This document shows positions 8,040 to 17,296 of a stretch of DNA of 64,000 nt, in pieces; within the stretch, counting starts at the first letter, position 1, and each line of letters opens with the position of its first letter. Made by a program: the position numbers and the translations under genes. The notes under the pieces were generated by a model that saw nothing but the letters and a program-made list of their open reading frames with translations, did not search any database and was not told the DNA's origin. Source of the DNA: Paenibacillus piscarius (GTDB lineage Bacteria; Bacillota; Bacilli; Paenibacillales; Paenibacillaceae); NCBI RefSeq assembly GCF_022234545.1, contig NZ_JAIEUI010000004.1, positions 186,001-250,000 of the forward strand, given 5' to 3'.

Positions 8040-9515
8040 TCACATATTTCCGGCAATCGCTTCACCCACCAGCCTGCCGGACAGGGACACGACCGGCGTT
8101 CCGCCGCCGGGATGGGTAGTTCCGCCCACATACCAGAGCCCCTGTATATCCTTCGAGCGGTTGCCCGGGCGCGAGAACGTCTGGCGGACGGTATTGGAGG
8201 AGATCCCGTAGATCGCTCCCTTGTGCGCCAGGGTATCACGCGCGATATCCTGCGGTGTATAGCGCTGCAGGACATCGGCTGAAGACAGCCCGTCAATGCC
8301 GCGGCTCTCCAGCACCGACAGTACACGCTCCCCGTAACCCTCAGTCTCGCTGCTCCAGTCACAGGCCGGACTCAGATATGGCGCATTCGCCAGGATGAAC
8401 AGATTGCTGCCGCCTACCGGCGCCATCCCCGGCTCCGAATACCCTGAGTGGCATACATAGACCGTCGGCTGCTGCGGAGGACGTCTATGCTCGAAGATGT
8501 CCTTGAACTCCTGTTCATAATGCTCAGGGAAAAACACCGTATGATGCAGCAGTGTATCATACATGCGCGGTACACCTGCCAGCGTAACCAGTCCGGACAG
8601 AGACGGCTCATAGGCTTCGATTCTGCGGTCTGTCATCCCCGGACGCTCCGCCTCCGGGAGCAGCATCCGGTTGATCGTCAGCACATCCCCGCCCGCGATA
8701 ACCGTCCTGGAAGGATAGAAGCCCTGCGTTGTCTCCACCCCTTCTACAGCGCCGGAGACGACAGAAATTCCTGTAACCTCTGTTCCGGTAATAAGCTGCA
8801 CCCCCAGACTCCGGGCTAGTGCAACCAGGCCGCTGACCAGGGAATACGTGCCGCCCTTGACCCCGTATACGCCCTCCTGAAGCTCCAGATGCCCCAGCAT
8901 CGCGAAGATGGAAGGCGACTGGTACGGGGAAGAGCCGACATAGGTAGCATAGCGGCCGAACATCGCCAGGGTATTCGGATGGCTGAAGTAGCGCAGCAGG
9001 AGCTGCTGCAAGTTCAGCCATGGCCTTACACGGAGCAGGTCCCGCACCAGCGAAGGCGAGGCTTTGTCCTTCCAGGAGAGCAGCAGCCGGTTCAGGAACT
9101 GCTTCCCGCTGAGCTGATGCAGCCGCGCTGCCTCTGCCAGGAACTCCGGCAGCCGCGCCGCATCTGACGGACTGTAGGCTGCAACCTGCTCCTGCATCCG
9201 CCCGGTATCCCGCGAGAAATCGACCACCCTGCCGTCGGCGAACACATTGCGGGTGCGCGGCTCCAGCTCGTAGAGCTGGACATAATCCTCCATACGGGCG
9301 CCGGCAAGCTCATACAGTGAACGGAAGACATGGGGCATCGTAATTGTGCTCGGGCCGCGGTCGAAGGTGTAGCCGCCCGCTTCCACACGCTGCAGCTTGC
9401 CGCCGGGCTGAGCTTGCCGCTCCAGCACAGTAACCTCCCAGCCTGAGGCAGCGAGGGTTACCGCGCAGGACAGCCCTCCGAACCCGGCCCCTATGATCAC
9501 AGCCTTCGGTTTCAT
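8040..9515 (-). CDS. CrtP-like carotenoid oxygenase (CrtN/CrtI superfamily)
   Basis: FAD-dependent amine-oxidase-fold enzyme acting on a linear carotenoid. It has the Rossmann motif IIGAGFGGLSCA at the N-terminus and the C-terminal FAD motif WYVGGTTHPGGGTPVVSLSG. Of the three paralogues here it best matches staphylococcal CrtP, the oxygenase that oxidises terminal methyl groups of diaponeurosporene: it shares YVGSSPYQSPSIFAML and the HPGGGTP..LSG ending. The ATG at 9515 overlaps the glycosyltransferase stop (ATGA), with AAGGAAGG eight bases upstream; a start at 9536 is less likely. The 152-bp gap to fni holds a GC-rich hairpin. Confidence 0.88.
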   Translation of the reverse strand: MKPKAVIIGAGFGGLSCAVTLAASGWEVTVLERQAQPGGKLQRVEAGGYTFDRGPSTITMPHVFRSLYELAGARMEDYVQLYELEPRTRNVFADGRVVDFSRDTGRMQEQVAAYSPSDAARLPEFLAEAARLHQLSGKQFLNRLLLSWKDKASPSLVRDLLRVRPWLNLQQLLLRYFSHPNTLAMFGRYATYVGSSPYQSPSIFAMLGHLELQEGVYGVKGGTYSLVSGLVALARSLGVQLITGTEVTGISVVSGAVEGVETTQGFYPSRTVIAGGDVLTINRMLLPEAERPGMTDRRIEAYEPSLSGLVTLAGVPRMYDTLLHHTVFFPEHYEQEFKDIFEHRRPPQQPTVYVCHSGYSEPGMAPVGGSNLFILANAPYLSPACDWSSETEGYGERVLSVLESRGIDGLSSADVLQRYTPQDIARDTLAHKGAIYGISSNTVRQTFSRPGNRSKDIQGLWYVGGTTHPGGGTPVVSLSGRLVGEAIAGNM

Positions 9516-10669
9516 CCATAACGCCTTCCTTTCCATTCATAACCTCCACTCGCGGCGCTTCCGCGCCAGGAAGCCGCAGCAATCAGGGACAGACAGACCA
9601 CACTGGCAGGAAGCAAGAGACTGAACCAGACCGGCTGTCTGCCGGCGGCATCGCTGGTCCGCTTAACAGCTATGCCGCTGAGCACTGCAGCGGCTGGCCA
9701 GACGGCTGCTGCAGGCTGGCCGCTCAGAGCGTACCAGAGCAGTGCCCCGGCAGGCAGTAAATACAGCACCCCGTATACCAGGAGTACCGCCAGCAGCAGC
9801 ACCGGGTTGCGCCCGGTACCGGCATAGATATTCTTCCGGTAGCCGTTCCAGACCTGCCGCGCATTATGATACATCCGCATGGACACATGCTCTGTAATAT
9901 CGGCGAGGACGACAGGCTCCCCCGCGCGCTTCATCGCCCGGGCCAGCGCCATGTCGTCCACCAGCTCGCTGCGGATCGCTTCGTGTCCGCCGCAGCGGCC
10001 GTAACTGCTCCGCCGGATCAGCAGGAAGCCGCCGTGTGCTGCAACGAATCGCGGATCACGGGAGCCGCGGACCAGCTTAACCGGCAGGTGGCAGATGACC
10101 GTGAAGACCATCAGCGGAACCACCAGCCGCTCCAGCCAGGTTCCGGTATGCTGACGGGGGAAGCCTGTAACCATGCCGCTGCCAGCAGCTTCAGCCGCTG
10201 CGCGCGCCGCCTGAAGCGCCGAGGGCTCCAGACGGGCATCCGCATCCAGGAACAGCAGCCAGTCGCCGCCAGCCGCTTCCGCCAGCTGGGCGCAGGCGTG
10301 GGACTTGCCCAGCCAGCCCTCCGGCAGCTTCCTACCCTTCAGCACACGGACCCGGCCTCCTCCGGCAGCGGCAGCGATATCGCCCGTGGCATCCTCCGAG
10401 CCGTCATCCAGCACCAGAATCTCCACCTCCAGACCATCCGTGTCGCAAGAGAGCACCGATGAGAGGCAGTCCCCAATGTTAGCCGCCTCGTTGCGGGCGG
10501 GAATCAGCACCGACAGACGCCGTACCCGCGTAAGCACAGGTGCCTCCCCCGTCTTGGCAGCACCGGCTTCCAGCCCCATGCCCAGCCTCGGAAGCTGCGC
10601 TCTGTTCCATAGCGCGAAGAGCAGTTGAAGTACCAGAAGGCCGGTTATGACCTGGAAGAACATGCTCAT
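9512..10669 (-). CDS. family 2 glycosyltransferase, CrtQ-like
   Basis: Membrane-associated GT-A glycosyltransferase, probably adding a sugar to an oxidised or hydroxylated carotenoid. N-terminal TM helix (FFQVITGLLVLQLLFAL), then the GT2 core: SVLIPARNEAANI, LDDGSEDAT and the metal-binding FLDADA. VDDMALARAMK follows, and the C-terminus has two to three more TM helices. The ATG at 10669 overlaps the preceding stop (ATGA) and has GGGAGG close by. Downstream it overlaps crtP-like by four bases. The assignment to pigment glycosylation is inferred from operon context and resemblance to CrtQ. Confidence 0.85.
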   Translation of the reverse strand: MSMFFQVITGLLVLQLLFALWNRAQLPRLGMGLEAGAAKTGEAPVLTRVRRLSVLIPARNEAANIGDCLSSVLSCDTDGLEVEILVLDDGSEDATGDIAAAAGGGRVRVLKGRKLPEGWLGKSHACAQLAEAAGGDWLLFLDADARLEPSALQAARAAAEAAGSGMVTGFPRQHTGTWLERLVVPLMVFTVICHLPVKLVRGSRDPRFVAAHGGFLLIRRSSYGRCGGHEAIRSELVDDMALARAMKRAGEPVVLADITEHVSMRMYHNARQVWNGYRKNIYAGTGRNPVLLLAVLLVYGVLYLLPAGALLWYALSGQPAAAVWPAAAVLSGIAVKRTSDAAGRQPVWFSLLLPASVVCLSLIAAASWRGSAASGGYEWKGRRYG

Positions 10670-11406
10670 GCCCTCCCCCTGCCCGGCCGCAGCAGGTCCA
10701 GCCATTCATTGGTGGACCTTCCTCTGCGGAGCAGCGGCTCGAATTCATCCGGCATATAGCCCTTATGGCTAAGGATGCTGCTGCGGTGCGCCTCAAGCTG
10801 CCGGTTCAGAACTGATTCCAGTGTGCGGGCGATCTCCGGGCGGTCCATCTCCGCCCAGGGCAGGAGCTGCGGCGCTCCGGCCAGCAGCGTAGCCTCCGGC
10901 TTCGTATGACGGAACAAGCCGTGATACAGCGTCACCGGCACTACGGCAGTCTGCGGACTGAGGCGCAGCACCAGGCCCGCCCCTTCCTTCAGGCTAAGCG
11001 GACGGTGCTCCAAGGGCAGAATCTCACCCTCGGGATACATCCAGACACTCTCTTCCGCCTGGAGCAATCCGGCGGTATAGCGCAGCGAAGCGCGCAAGTC
11101 ACCCGGATTGCCAGGGTTAATCGAGAAGGCTCCAAGCTTCCGGAAGAAGGCATACTTGCGAAGCTGCTCCTCTTCCATCATGAAGTAATGCCGGTTCCCC
11201 GGCAGCTTCCCTGCGGCGTGGTAGGCCAGCAGGCCGTCCCACCAGGAGCTGTGATTCATCAGATAGAGAATGCCTCTGCCTGCGGCAGCGGCAGGCCGCA
11301 ATTCTCCGCTTAGTCCGATGAAATGGAAATGCCTGCGCAGCAGATACAGCGAATTATAGCGGTAGAACAGGCGGTCAAACCTTCCCGATCTGGCGGCTTC
11401 CAGCAT
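10666..11406 (-). CDS. PlsC-type 1-acyl-glycerol-phosphate-like acyltransferase
   Basis: Lysophospholipid-acyltransferase-fold enzyme with the catalytic HX4D motif in MNHSSWWDGLL (about residues 75-80) and the substrate-binding block MYPEGEILP. In this operon it is the likely enzyme that esterifies the sugar of a glycosyl carotenoid with a fatty acid. It is not related to the small membrane protein CrtO that does this in Staphylococcus. ATG at 11406 with AAGGGA upstream, overlapping the cruF-like gene by 32 bp. The role is inferred from context. Confidence 0.85.
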   Translation of the reverse strand: MLEAARSGRFDRLFYRYNSLYLLRRHFHFIGLSGELRPAAAAGRGILYLMNHSSWWDGLLAYHAAGKLPGNRHYFMMEEEQLRKYAFFRKLGAFSINPGNPGDLRASLRYTAGLLQAEESVWMYPEGEILPLEHRPLSLKEGAGLVLRLSPQTAVVPVTLYHGLFRHTKPEATLLAGAPQLLPWAEMDRPEIARTLESVLNRQLEAHRSSILSHKGYMPDEFEPLLRRGRSTNEWLDLLRPGRGRA

Positions 11407-12166
11407 AGCGCAGACTCCCTTCGGCCAAGACAGCCCCCGCACCGGCGATTACCGCACAGGCGGGCAGCCCCTCGGTCAGACTGATCAGGCCAAACAGGAT
11501 CAGAATGGCCTGGTACAGCCGGGTGCCCCGGCGTGCGGCCTGCCGCATCACCGGTACAGCCGGCAGCAGCATAGAGAGGGCTGCACCGGCAATCAGCCAG
11601 CCTCCGAAGTTGCTCCAGGGCACATGATAGAAGCCCCCGCCTCCCTCCCAGTGCCAGAAGTTCCTGGCGTGGGCCACAGGGTCAAGCACGAGATCCATCA
11701 GCACGGTCCAGAAGCCTACCTGCACCGCCCTCAGCAGAAGCAGCCGCATACCGCGCTGCCCGAAGTCATGGCTGATCAGAATGGCGTTGCACACGACAGC
11801 AATCCAGGCGAAGCCAAGGGTAACCGGAACTCCGAATACCAGCGGTCCCAGAATGGAAGAATACGTGTAGTCCCCGAATAACCGGCCGGAATGGACGCCT
11901 ACCCACTCCACCGCCATGCCTCCAAGCCAGATCAGCACGAAGGCAAGCCATAGGCGCATACTGGCGTTACCTTTGCTATTTGAGTCGTTGACTGACCAGT
12001 CAGACATGAATGGCTTGTGCTGTCCCCTCACGAATAAGTCCATGGCATAGGCGGCGTAGAATACAAGAAAGAGTCCGTTAGAGAATTGCAGGCTGTCCGG
12101 AATACCGAGCCAGATCAGCAGCAGCGCGCCAATCGCATACCAGATCCAGAATAGGGTCCTGACCAT
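11375..12166 (-). CDS. CruF-like carotenoid hydratase (carotenoid biosynthesis membrane protein)
   Basis: Polytopic membrane protein (about seven hydrophobic segments in 263 residues) of the carotenoid 1,2-hydratase family. It carries the hallmark MAVEWVGVHSGRLFGDYTY followed by LGPLVFGVPVTLGFAW. Family members add water to the terminal double bond of acyclic carotenoids, creating a tertiary hydroxyl that can be glycosylated. It starts two bases after the crtM stop and overlaps the acyltransferase gene. Its presence suggests that the pigment differs from staphyloxanthin. Confidence 0.82.
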   Translation of the reverse strand: MVRTLFWIWYAIGALLLIWLGIPDSLQFSNGLFLVFYAAYAMDLFVRGQHKPFMSDWSVNDSNSKGNASMRLWLAFVLIWLGGMAVEWVGVHSGRLFGDYTYSSILGPLVFGVPVTLGFAWIAVVCNAILISHDFGQRGMRLLLLRAVQVGFWTVLMDLVLDPVAHARNFWHWEGGGGFYHVPWSNFGGWLIAGAALSMLLPAVPVMRQAARRGTRLYQAILILFGLISLTEGLPACAVIAGAGAVLAEGSLRYAGSRQIGKV

Positions 12167-12168
12167 CG

Positions 12169-13026
12169 CTAGACCACCACGGCTGAATTTCCGGTGTAGC
12201 GCACCAGCGTCCGCTTGAACAGCTGAAGCTTGGTTTCATCGCTGACATAAGAGCGCTGGCGGAAGACATCATAGCCGTTGGCCTCCACTGCATCCAGAAT
12301 CGCGGCGTAGAAGGATGCGGCAAGCTCAATCGCAAGCCCGCTCTCCGGCGGGTAGGTCTCAACCTGCTCCAGGCCTCTTTGGAACCAGACCAGCGCTTCA
12401 GCCCGAAGCTCCTGAAGGACTGCGGTGAACTGCTGATTCACAATCCCCGCCTCCAGCTCCTGCTGGCTGTATCCGTGCTTGTTCATCACCTCAAGGGGCA
12501 CATATCTTCTTCCCCGGCGCAGGTCCTCTCCCACATCGCGGATGATGTTCACAAGCTGCATTCCGATTCCCAAGGAGATCCCTGCTGTCCGTGCCGCTTC
12601 GCTCTGATCATCCCGCAGAACAGGCAGCAGCATCTCCCCTACCGTTCCGGCGACCAGATAGCAGTAGCCCTCAAGGTCCTCCATCGTCTCGTATTCCGTA
12701 ACCGTAAGATCTCTCAGCTGGCCCTCCATTTGCAGATGGAAGGGTTCGTGCTGAAGCTGCGGGAAGCTGCTGAACAGCCAGCGCAGCGCCGGCCAGATAA
12801 AGTGGCCCTCGGCCTGCTCCAGGGCGGTGAAATGCGCCTTCAGCTCATGGATGCTGTATGGTGAATTCTCAGGCTCATCCACGCTGTCATCGATCAGCCG
12901 GCAAAAGGCATAGATGACATGCACCGCTTCGCGCCTGGGACTGGGCAGAACATTGAACGCCTTATGAAACGAAGTAGACCCCTTCTTCATCAGTTCCTCA
13001 CATTGCTGTAAAATCCGTTCATTCAT
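12169..13026 (-). CDS. crtM: dehydrosqualene (diapophytoene) synthase
   Basis: Head-to-head prenyl transferase condensing two farnesyl diphosphates, the first committed step to C30 carotenoids. Both Mg-binding aspartate motifs are intact: DDSVD at residues 46-50 and DVGED at 164-168 (in NIIRDVGEDLRRGRRY). The 285 residues fit CrtM. A C40 phytoene synthase cannot be fully excluded from motifs alone; the CrtN-type partners argue for C30. ATG at 13026 with AAGGAG eleven bases upstream, inside the end of the preceding gene (8-bp overlap). Confidence 0.93.
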   Translation of the reverse strand: MNERILQQCEELMKKGSTSFHKAFNVLPSPRREAVHVIYAFCRLIDDSVDEPENSPYSIHELKAHFTALEQAEGHFIWPALRWLFSSFPQLQHEPFHLQMEGQLRDLTVTEYETMEDLEGYCYLVAGTVGEMLLPVLRDDQSEAARTAGISLGIGMQLVNIIRDVGEDLRRGRRYVPLEVMNKHGYSQQELEAGIVNQQFTAVLQELRAEALVWFQRGLEQVETYPPESGLAIELAASFYAAILDAVEANGYDVFRQRSYVSDETKLQLFKRTLVRYTGNSAVVV

Positions 13027-14542
13027 GTATGCTCATCTCCTTTGTCAATTCCTGAACAGCGAGTCTTGCTCCCTGCATCACTATAGGCACACCGCCGCCC
13101 GGATGGACGGAAGCGCCTGCGGCATACAGCCCCTGAATCGGATAAGGCTTCGGCTGGGGCCGGAATACCCCCGACTGGCTAAGCAGCGGCGCAATACCGA
13201 AGCTGCCGCCTCCGTATAATCCTTCCTTCTCGGCATCGGCCGGTGTCCGCAGCCGGCGCCAGATGATGCTGTCGCCAAGCCCGGGGAAGCCCCGCTTCTC
13301 CGCATCGGCCAGTACGCGGTCAGCCAGCTCACCGGCAAGTGCCTCCCAGTCTCTATCCGTCCCTGACGGAACGGGAACGAGGAAGTACAACACACTCTCC
13401 CCCGGAGGTGCCGCGCTATCGTCCAGGGCTGCCGGGTTAAACACATAATACGAAGGATCCGCCGGAATCTGTTCCCGCTCAAACAGCTCATGCAGGCTGC
13501 TGTTCAGGCTGTCCGGCAGGAAGAACTGGTGGACCAGTGACTCCGGCCACCGCCGGGATGCTGCGGCATAGATCAGCAGACAACCCGAGGAGGGCTTGAA
13601 GCGTCCGCGCTTCACGGCAGCCTTGGCCGATGGGCGGCTGCCTTGGACTGCCGTTATCCCCACAGCCCGCTCAGACTTGAACAGGCTTGGCGGGAGCAGC
13701 TTCTCCACATTCGGGAAATCACCGTTGTAGAGAACCGCATCATACAGAATCTCCCGTCCGTTAACGACAACTCCCCGGCAGCGGTCCCCTTCCACCAGCA
13801 GAGACTCTACTTCAGTGCGGGTATGAATCTCTACCCCGCGCCCTTCCAGCTCCCGGGCCATAATCCGGGGGAGAACACCATACCCGCCCTTCAGCATCCA
13901 TATGCCGAAGGCGTGCTCCGCATAAGGAAGCATGGTGTAAATGCCTGGAGTACGGAAAGGGGCTCCTCCAATATACAGGCTCTGCAGGGAGAACGCATCC
14001 CTAAGCTCCTCATGCCGGAAATACTGTCCGATGGCCGAGCGCAGGTTACGATAGGCCCGCAGGCGGACCATCAGCGCCAGATTAGCCGGGCTGAAGAATT
14101 CCCGCCCTTTCTTGTATCCCCTCTCCAGGAACGAAGTCCGTCCTTTGGGGTACAGCCATGACATATCGTTCATGAAGCGCGTGAAGCCCTGACCCTCGCC
14201 GGGGTATAGCCGCTCAATCTCTTCAGCCTGCGCTGATACTTCTGAATATTTGGTCAGCACACGCCCGCTTCTGAAGTGAACCCGGTAGAGCGGATCGCAG
14301 TGCAGCAGCTCAAGGCTCCCGGGCGGCAGGCCGCCTTCCTCCAGAATCCCGAGCAGCATCTCCGGCAGCAGCACGATGGTCGGTCCCTGGTCAATCCGGT
14401 AGCCATTCTGTTCTTCAAAAGCCACCCGCCCGCCAACCCCGGCGGCGCGCTCATACATCACCACCTCATGCCCCTGCCGGGTTAGCAGCAGCGCTGCCGT
14501 CAGCCCGCCGATACCGCTGCCCACAACCGCGATGCGGCTCAT
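13019..14542 (-). CDS. CrtN-like carotenoid desaturase/oxidase 2
   Basis: FAD-dependent desaturase family member, 507 residues. N-terminal VVGSGIGGLTAALLL dinucleotide fold and DQGPTIVLLPEML. C-terminal LYAAGASVHPGGGVPIVM. It resembles staphylococcal CrtN at several places (SLYIG.P...PGIYTMLPY, SFGIAPLLSQSGVFRPQ, GAS.HPG.GVPIV), so it may be the diapophytoene desaturase. Its start ATG overlaps the stop of crtN-like 1 (ATGA). Which of the two CrtN-like proteins performs desaturation and which oxidises the end group cannot be settled here. Confidence 0.87.
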   Translation of the reverse strand: MSRIAVVGSGIGGLTAALLLTRQGHEVVMYERAAGVGGRVAFEEQNGYRIDQGPTIVLLPEMLLGILEEGGLPPGSLELLHCDPLYRVHFRSGRVLTKYSEVSAQAEEIERLYPGEGQGFTRFMNDMSWLYPKGRTSFLERGYKKGREFFSPANLALMVRLRAYRNLRSAIGQYFRHEELRDAFSLQSLYIGGAPFRTPGIYTMLPYAEHAFGIWMLKGGYGVLPRIMARELEGRGVEIHTRTEVESLLVEGDRCRGVVVNGREILYDAVLYNGDFPNVEKLLPPSLFKSERAVGITAVQGSRPSAKAAVKRGRFKPSSGCLLIYAAASRRWPESLVHQFFLPDSLNSSLHELFEREQIPADPSYYVFNPAALDDSAAPPGESVLYFLVPVPSGTDRDWEALAGELADRVLADAEKRGFPGLGDSIIWRRLRTPADAEKEGLYGGGSFGIAPLLSQSGVFRPQPKPYPIQGLYAAGASVHPGGGVPIVMQGARLAVQELTKEMSIHE

Positions 14543-16095
14543 AGCGCAGCCCCCGCACCCGCACCGGGAGCCGTAGCCGTCACAGCGACTCTTCCACGTA
14601 CCGCCTGGTCATGCTCGCGCAGCAGCCGCGCGCTGATCTTGGCCGACTCGAAGATCGTCGGCAGGCCGCTGCCCGGATGGGTTCCCCCGCCGACCAGCCA
14701 GATACCGCGCACCTCCTCGAAGGTGTTGTGCGGCCGCAGATGCATCATCTGCCCCAGATTATGGGCCAGGTTGAAGGTGGCGCCGTTATAGACATTCAGC
14801 TGACTCTGCCAGTCCTGCGGAGAGAAGAACAGGCGCTCCTCCACCCGCCCGGCAATTCCCTTGAGCTGCGGAATCTGCTCCAGCCGTTCCATCATCCAGG
14901 CTTCAACCTCCTTGCTCTCCTGCTCCCAGTCAATATCAGCCTTCAGGTTAGGAACCGGCATCAGCACATAAAGGGAGGATTTACCCGGCGGCGCCAGCGT
15001 CTTGTCGATAGCCGAGGGATTGTGAACATAGATCGAAGCATCCTCGGACAGCACCCCCAGCTCCGTAATCTCCCTGACGTTGCGCCGGTAATCGGCTGCG
15101 AAGTGGACAGAGTGATGGGCAAGGTCCACCTCGCCGTCCACGCCCAAGTAGAGCATGGCAGTGGAACAGGAGTATTTTTTGCGGGCAATCTTATCTGGAG
15201 TGTATTTCTTCAGCAGGCCCGGCTCGAACAATTGGGTCATTGCGGAGCCGAAGTCAGCGCCAATCACCACATAATCCGCAGCCACCTGCTCCCCGTTCTC
15301 CAGCAGGAGGCCAGTGGCCTGGCCCTGTTGCACCTGAATCCGCTTCACGCCGCTTGAGGTATGCACGCGCCCGCCATGCTCCTGAATCACCTCAGCCATC
15401 GCCTGAAGGACACGGTTCACGCCCCCAATCGGATGATACAGGCCGTAGCGGTGCTCCATATAGGAGAGGATGGTGAAGGTGCCGGGACATTCCCAGGGCG
15501 ACATGCCAAGATACTTGGCCTGGAACGTGAACGAGAAGCGCAGCCGTTCATCATCGAAATAACGCGACAGCCGGTTATACACATTATCCGCGGCGTTCAG
15601 CTTGGGCAGCGCGTGGAAGACATCTCTGCGCATATAGTCCCCAATCGATTGGAACGGACGCTGCAGCAGCGGAATCACCCGCTCCAGCTTCTCCCCCTCT
15701 TCTGCCATGAACCGGCGGTAGCCGGGGCCGTTGCCCGGGAACAGCCGTTCAATCTCTTCGGCAGTCTGATCCTGATTGGTCGAGGGGGTAAATACGGTAT
15801 CTCCGAAATGCAGGGAGTAGAGCGGGTCAAGCGGCTTCAGGGAGACATAATCGTGCACCGAACGCCCGGCCAGGGCGAACAGCTCTTCCAGCAGATGCGG
15901 CATCATCAGGAAGGTGGCCCCCCGGTCGAAACGGTAGCCTCCCAGCGTAAGCTCTGCCGATCTGCCGCCCACTGCGGCCTGCTGCTCGTATAGATCCACT
16001 TCATATCCATCAGCGGCAAGCAGCATGGCTGCGGCCAATCCGCCCGGACCGGCGCCAATTACTGCAACTTTTGCGGTGTGTGAGGTTCCAGTCAA
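14539..16095 (-). CDS. CrtN-like carotenoid desaturase/oxidase 1
   Basis: First gene of the carotenoid operon. FAD-dependent desaturase fold: VIGAGPGGLAAAMLLA, FDRGATFLMMPHLLEEL, and C-terminal YNGATFNLAHNLGQM and WLVGGGTHPGSGLPTIFESA. The start is a TTG at 16095 with AGGAGGA eight bases upstream. The longer frame to 16134 would begin almost inside the operator and has no site. The protein has about 518 residues with an Ala/Gly-rich C-terminal tail. Together with crtN-like 2 and crtP-like it gives three paralogues, which suggests desaturation plus two end-group oxidations. Confidence 0.87.
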   Translation of the reverse strand: MTGTSHTAKVAVIGAGPGGLAAAMLLAADGYEVDLYEQQAAVGGRSAELTLGGYRFDRGATFLMMPHLLEELFALAGRSVHDYVSLKPLDPLYSLHFGDTVFTPSTNQDQTAEEIERLFPGNGPGYRRFMAEEGEKLERVIPLLQRPFQSIGDYMRRDVFHALPKLNAADNVYNRLSRYFDDERLRFSFTFQAKYLGMSPWECPGTFTILSYMEHRYGLYHPIGGVNRVLQAMAEVIQEHGGRVHTSSGVKRIQVQQGQATGLLLENGEQVAADYVVIGADFGSAMTQLFEPGLLKKYTPDKIARKKYSCSTAMLYLGVDGEVDLAHHSVHFAADYRRNVREITELGVLSEDASIYVHNPSAIDKTLAPPGKSSLYVLMPVPNLKADIDWEQESKEVEAWMMERLEQIPQLKGIAGRVEERLFFSPQDWQSQLNVYNGATFNLAHNLGQMMHLRPHNTFEEVRGIWLVGGGTHPGSGLPTIFESAKISARLLREHDQAVRGRVAVTATAPGAGAGAAL

Positions 16096-16137
16096 GCTTG
16101 CTTCCTCCTGTCTGTAGATAGCTCCATATTTCAAACG

Positions 16138-16198
16138 TTATACAAAAACTATACAACCTTGATACAAATATCATACATACTTTGCCGGGCCATGTAAA
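16138..16198 (-). promoter_or_regulatory. crt operon promoter with four phased 11-bp CarH-type operator repeats
   Basis: Minus-strand promoter: -35 TTTACA (opposite strand 16193-16198), 17-bp spacer, -10 TATGAT (16170-16175). Four direct repeats of 11 bp follow with no gap: 16138-16148 TTATACAAAAA, 16149-16159 CTATACAACCT, 16160-16170 TGATACAAATA, 16171-16181 TCATACATACT (plus-strand reading; core ATACA). The last covers the -10 box and the others the expected start site. CarH proteins bind phased 11-bp direct repeats and block the promoter, which fits the carH gene next door. The leader to the TTG start is about 65-70 bases. Confidence 0.8.
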
Positions 16199-16252
16199 TA
16201 TCATCCTAGCGTCCTCCGCTAAATAGGCTGCTAGACTTGTCCGCAGCACAAA

Positions 16253-16290
16253 GAACCGGCCGTTCCCCCGCAAGGGGTTACGGCCGGTTC
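16253..16290 (-). terminator. hairpin between carH and the crt operon
   Basis: Perfect 11-bp stem GAACCGGCCGT / ACGGCCGGTTC (16253-16263 with 16280-16290), located just after carH and before the crt promoter. The T-run on the minus strand is short (CTTTG), so termination may be partial. That would let some carH transcript run into the operon. Confidence 0.65.
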
Positions 16291-16304
16291 CATACCATTT
16301 CATG

Positions 16305-17255
16305 CTATCCGAATTCACTATATTTGGTTCCTGATTTGGTTCCGGCGAACTCCCGTTCAAACCAGGCTTGCCACTGTTCTGGAGGCTCAGTCAGCTTATA
16401 AGTAGCCCTGGTCTCCTGCGGAGCTGCAGTCTCATAAGCCTTGCCGCCTACAATGAGCTGCAGCTCCGGATACATATTGCCCAGCCGTTCAAGCAGGTCT
16501 TCCGCATACGGGACAAGCTTCACGTTCGTAACGGAGAGGCAGACTGCCCTGATCCGCTGTCCCTGGGCCGCCAGCAGCTCCATGACGCCTTCCTCCGGCG
16601 TGTTTGCCCCCAGGTAGATCACCTCCACCCCGTTCCTGCGCAGGAACAGCGAGAATAACAGCAGCCCCACCTGATGATGCTCACCCGCCGGACAGAACGC
16701 GAGCACCTTCGGATAATTGCCGTACACGGGAAAGACATGGAAGAACTGCGACAGCCGGTTCGAGATCATATGCGTCATATAATGCTCCTGCGCCACCGTG
16801 GCCGTTCCGGCTTCCCACGCATCGCCGATCCGCACCAGAACCGGGATCAGCACGTGGTGGACCATAGCCTCATAGCCGTATAGGGAGAAGCCGAAGTCAA
16901 TCAGGGCATCCGCCCGCTCCCCCTGGATCTCAAGCAGCGCGGTGTAGATCTGCTGCTTCATTTTGTCCAAGGCATCCTTGGGGGCTCCTGCGCTTCCAGC
17001 TATCGGCTCCTGCCGGTCCAGCTGCTTATGCTGCTTCAGCATCCGTACCGCATGGGAGATACTGACACCCTGCTTATCCGTCTGTTCCTTCAACCAGCGA
17101 AGGTCCTCGATGTTCTCCTGGCTGTATAGCCTGTAGCCCGATTCGGTGCGCTCGGGAACAACAGCCTGATACCTGTTCTCCCAGGCACGCAGAGTGACGG
17201 AAGGAATATCGAGCATTTCGACAACCTGTTTGATGGAATACACGATGGATTTCAC
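16305..17255 (-). CDS. carH: CarH-type MerR-family cobalamin photoreceptor-repressor
   Basis: Light-responsive repressor. Family members bind DNA as adenosylcobalamin tetramers in the dark and fall off when light breaks the Co-C bond. Residues 5-75 form a MerR winged helix (SIKQVVEMLDIPSVTLRAWENRY). A helical-bundle domain carries the W-x9-EH signature (W147, E157-H158). The B12-binding domain has E-x-H-x-x-G (E192, H194, G197), where H194 is the expected lower axial ligand. All diagnostic cobalamin residues are therefore present. GTG start with AGGAA close upstream. It lies upstream of the carotenoid operon on the same strand and has its own operator. Confidence 0.93.
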   Translation of the reverse strand: MKSIVYSIKQVVEMLDIPSVTLRAWENRYQAVVPERTESGYRLYSQENIEDLRWLKEQTDKQGVSISHAVRMLKQHKQLDRQEPIAGSAGAPKDALDKMKQQIYTALLEIQGERADALIDFGFSLYGYEAMVHHVLIPVLVRIGDAWEAGTATVAQEHYMTHMISNRLSQFFHVFPVYGNYPKVLAFCPAGEHHQVGLLLFSLFLRRNGVEVIYLGANTPEEGVMELLAAQGQRIRAVCLSVTNVKLVPYAEDLLERLGNMYPELQLIVGGKAYETAAPQETRATYKLTEPPEQWQAWFEREFAGTKSGTKYSEFG

Positions 17256-17296
17256 TCACTTCCTGTTTAACACTGAATACTCTGAAGATTCAAACC

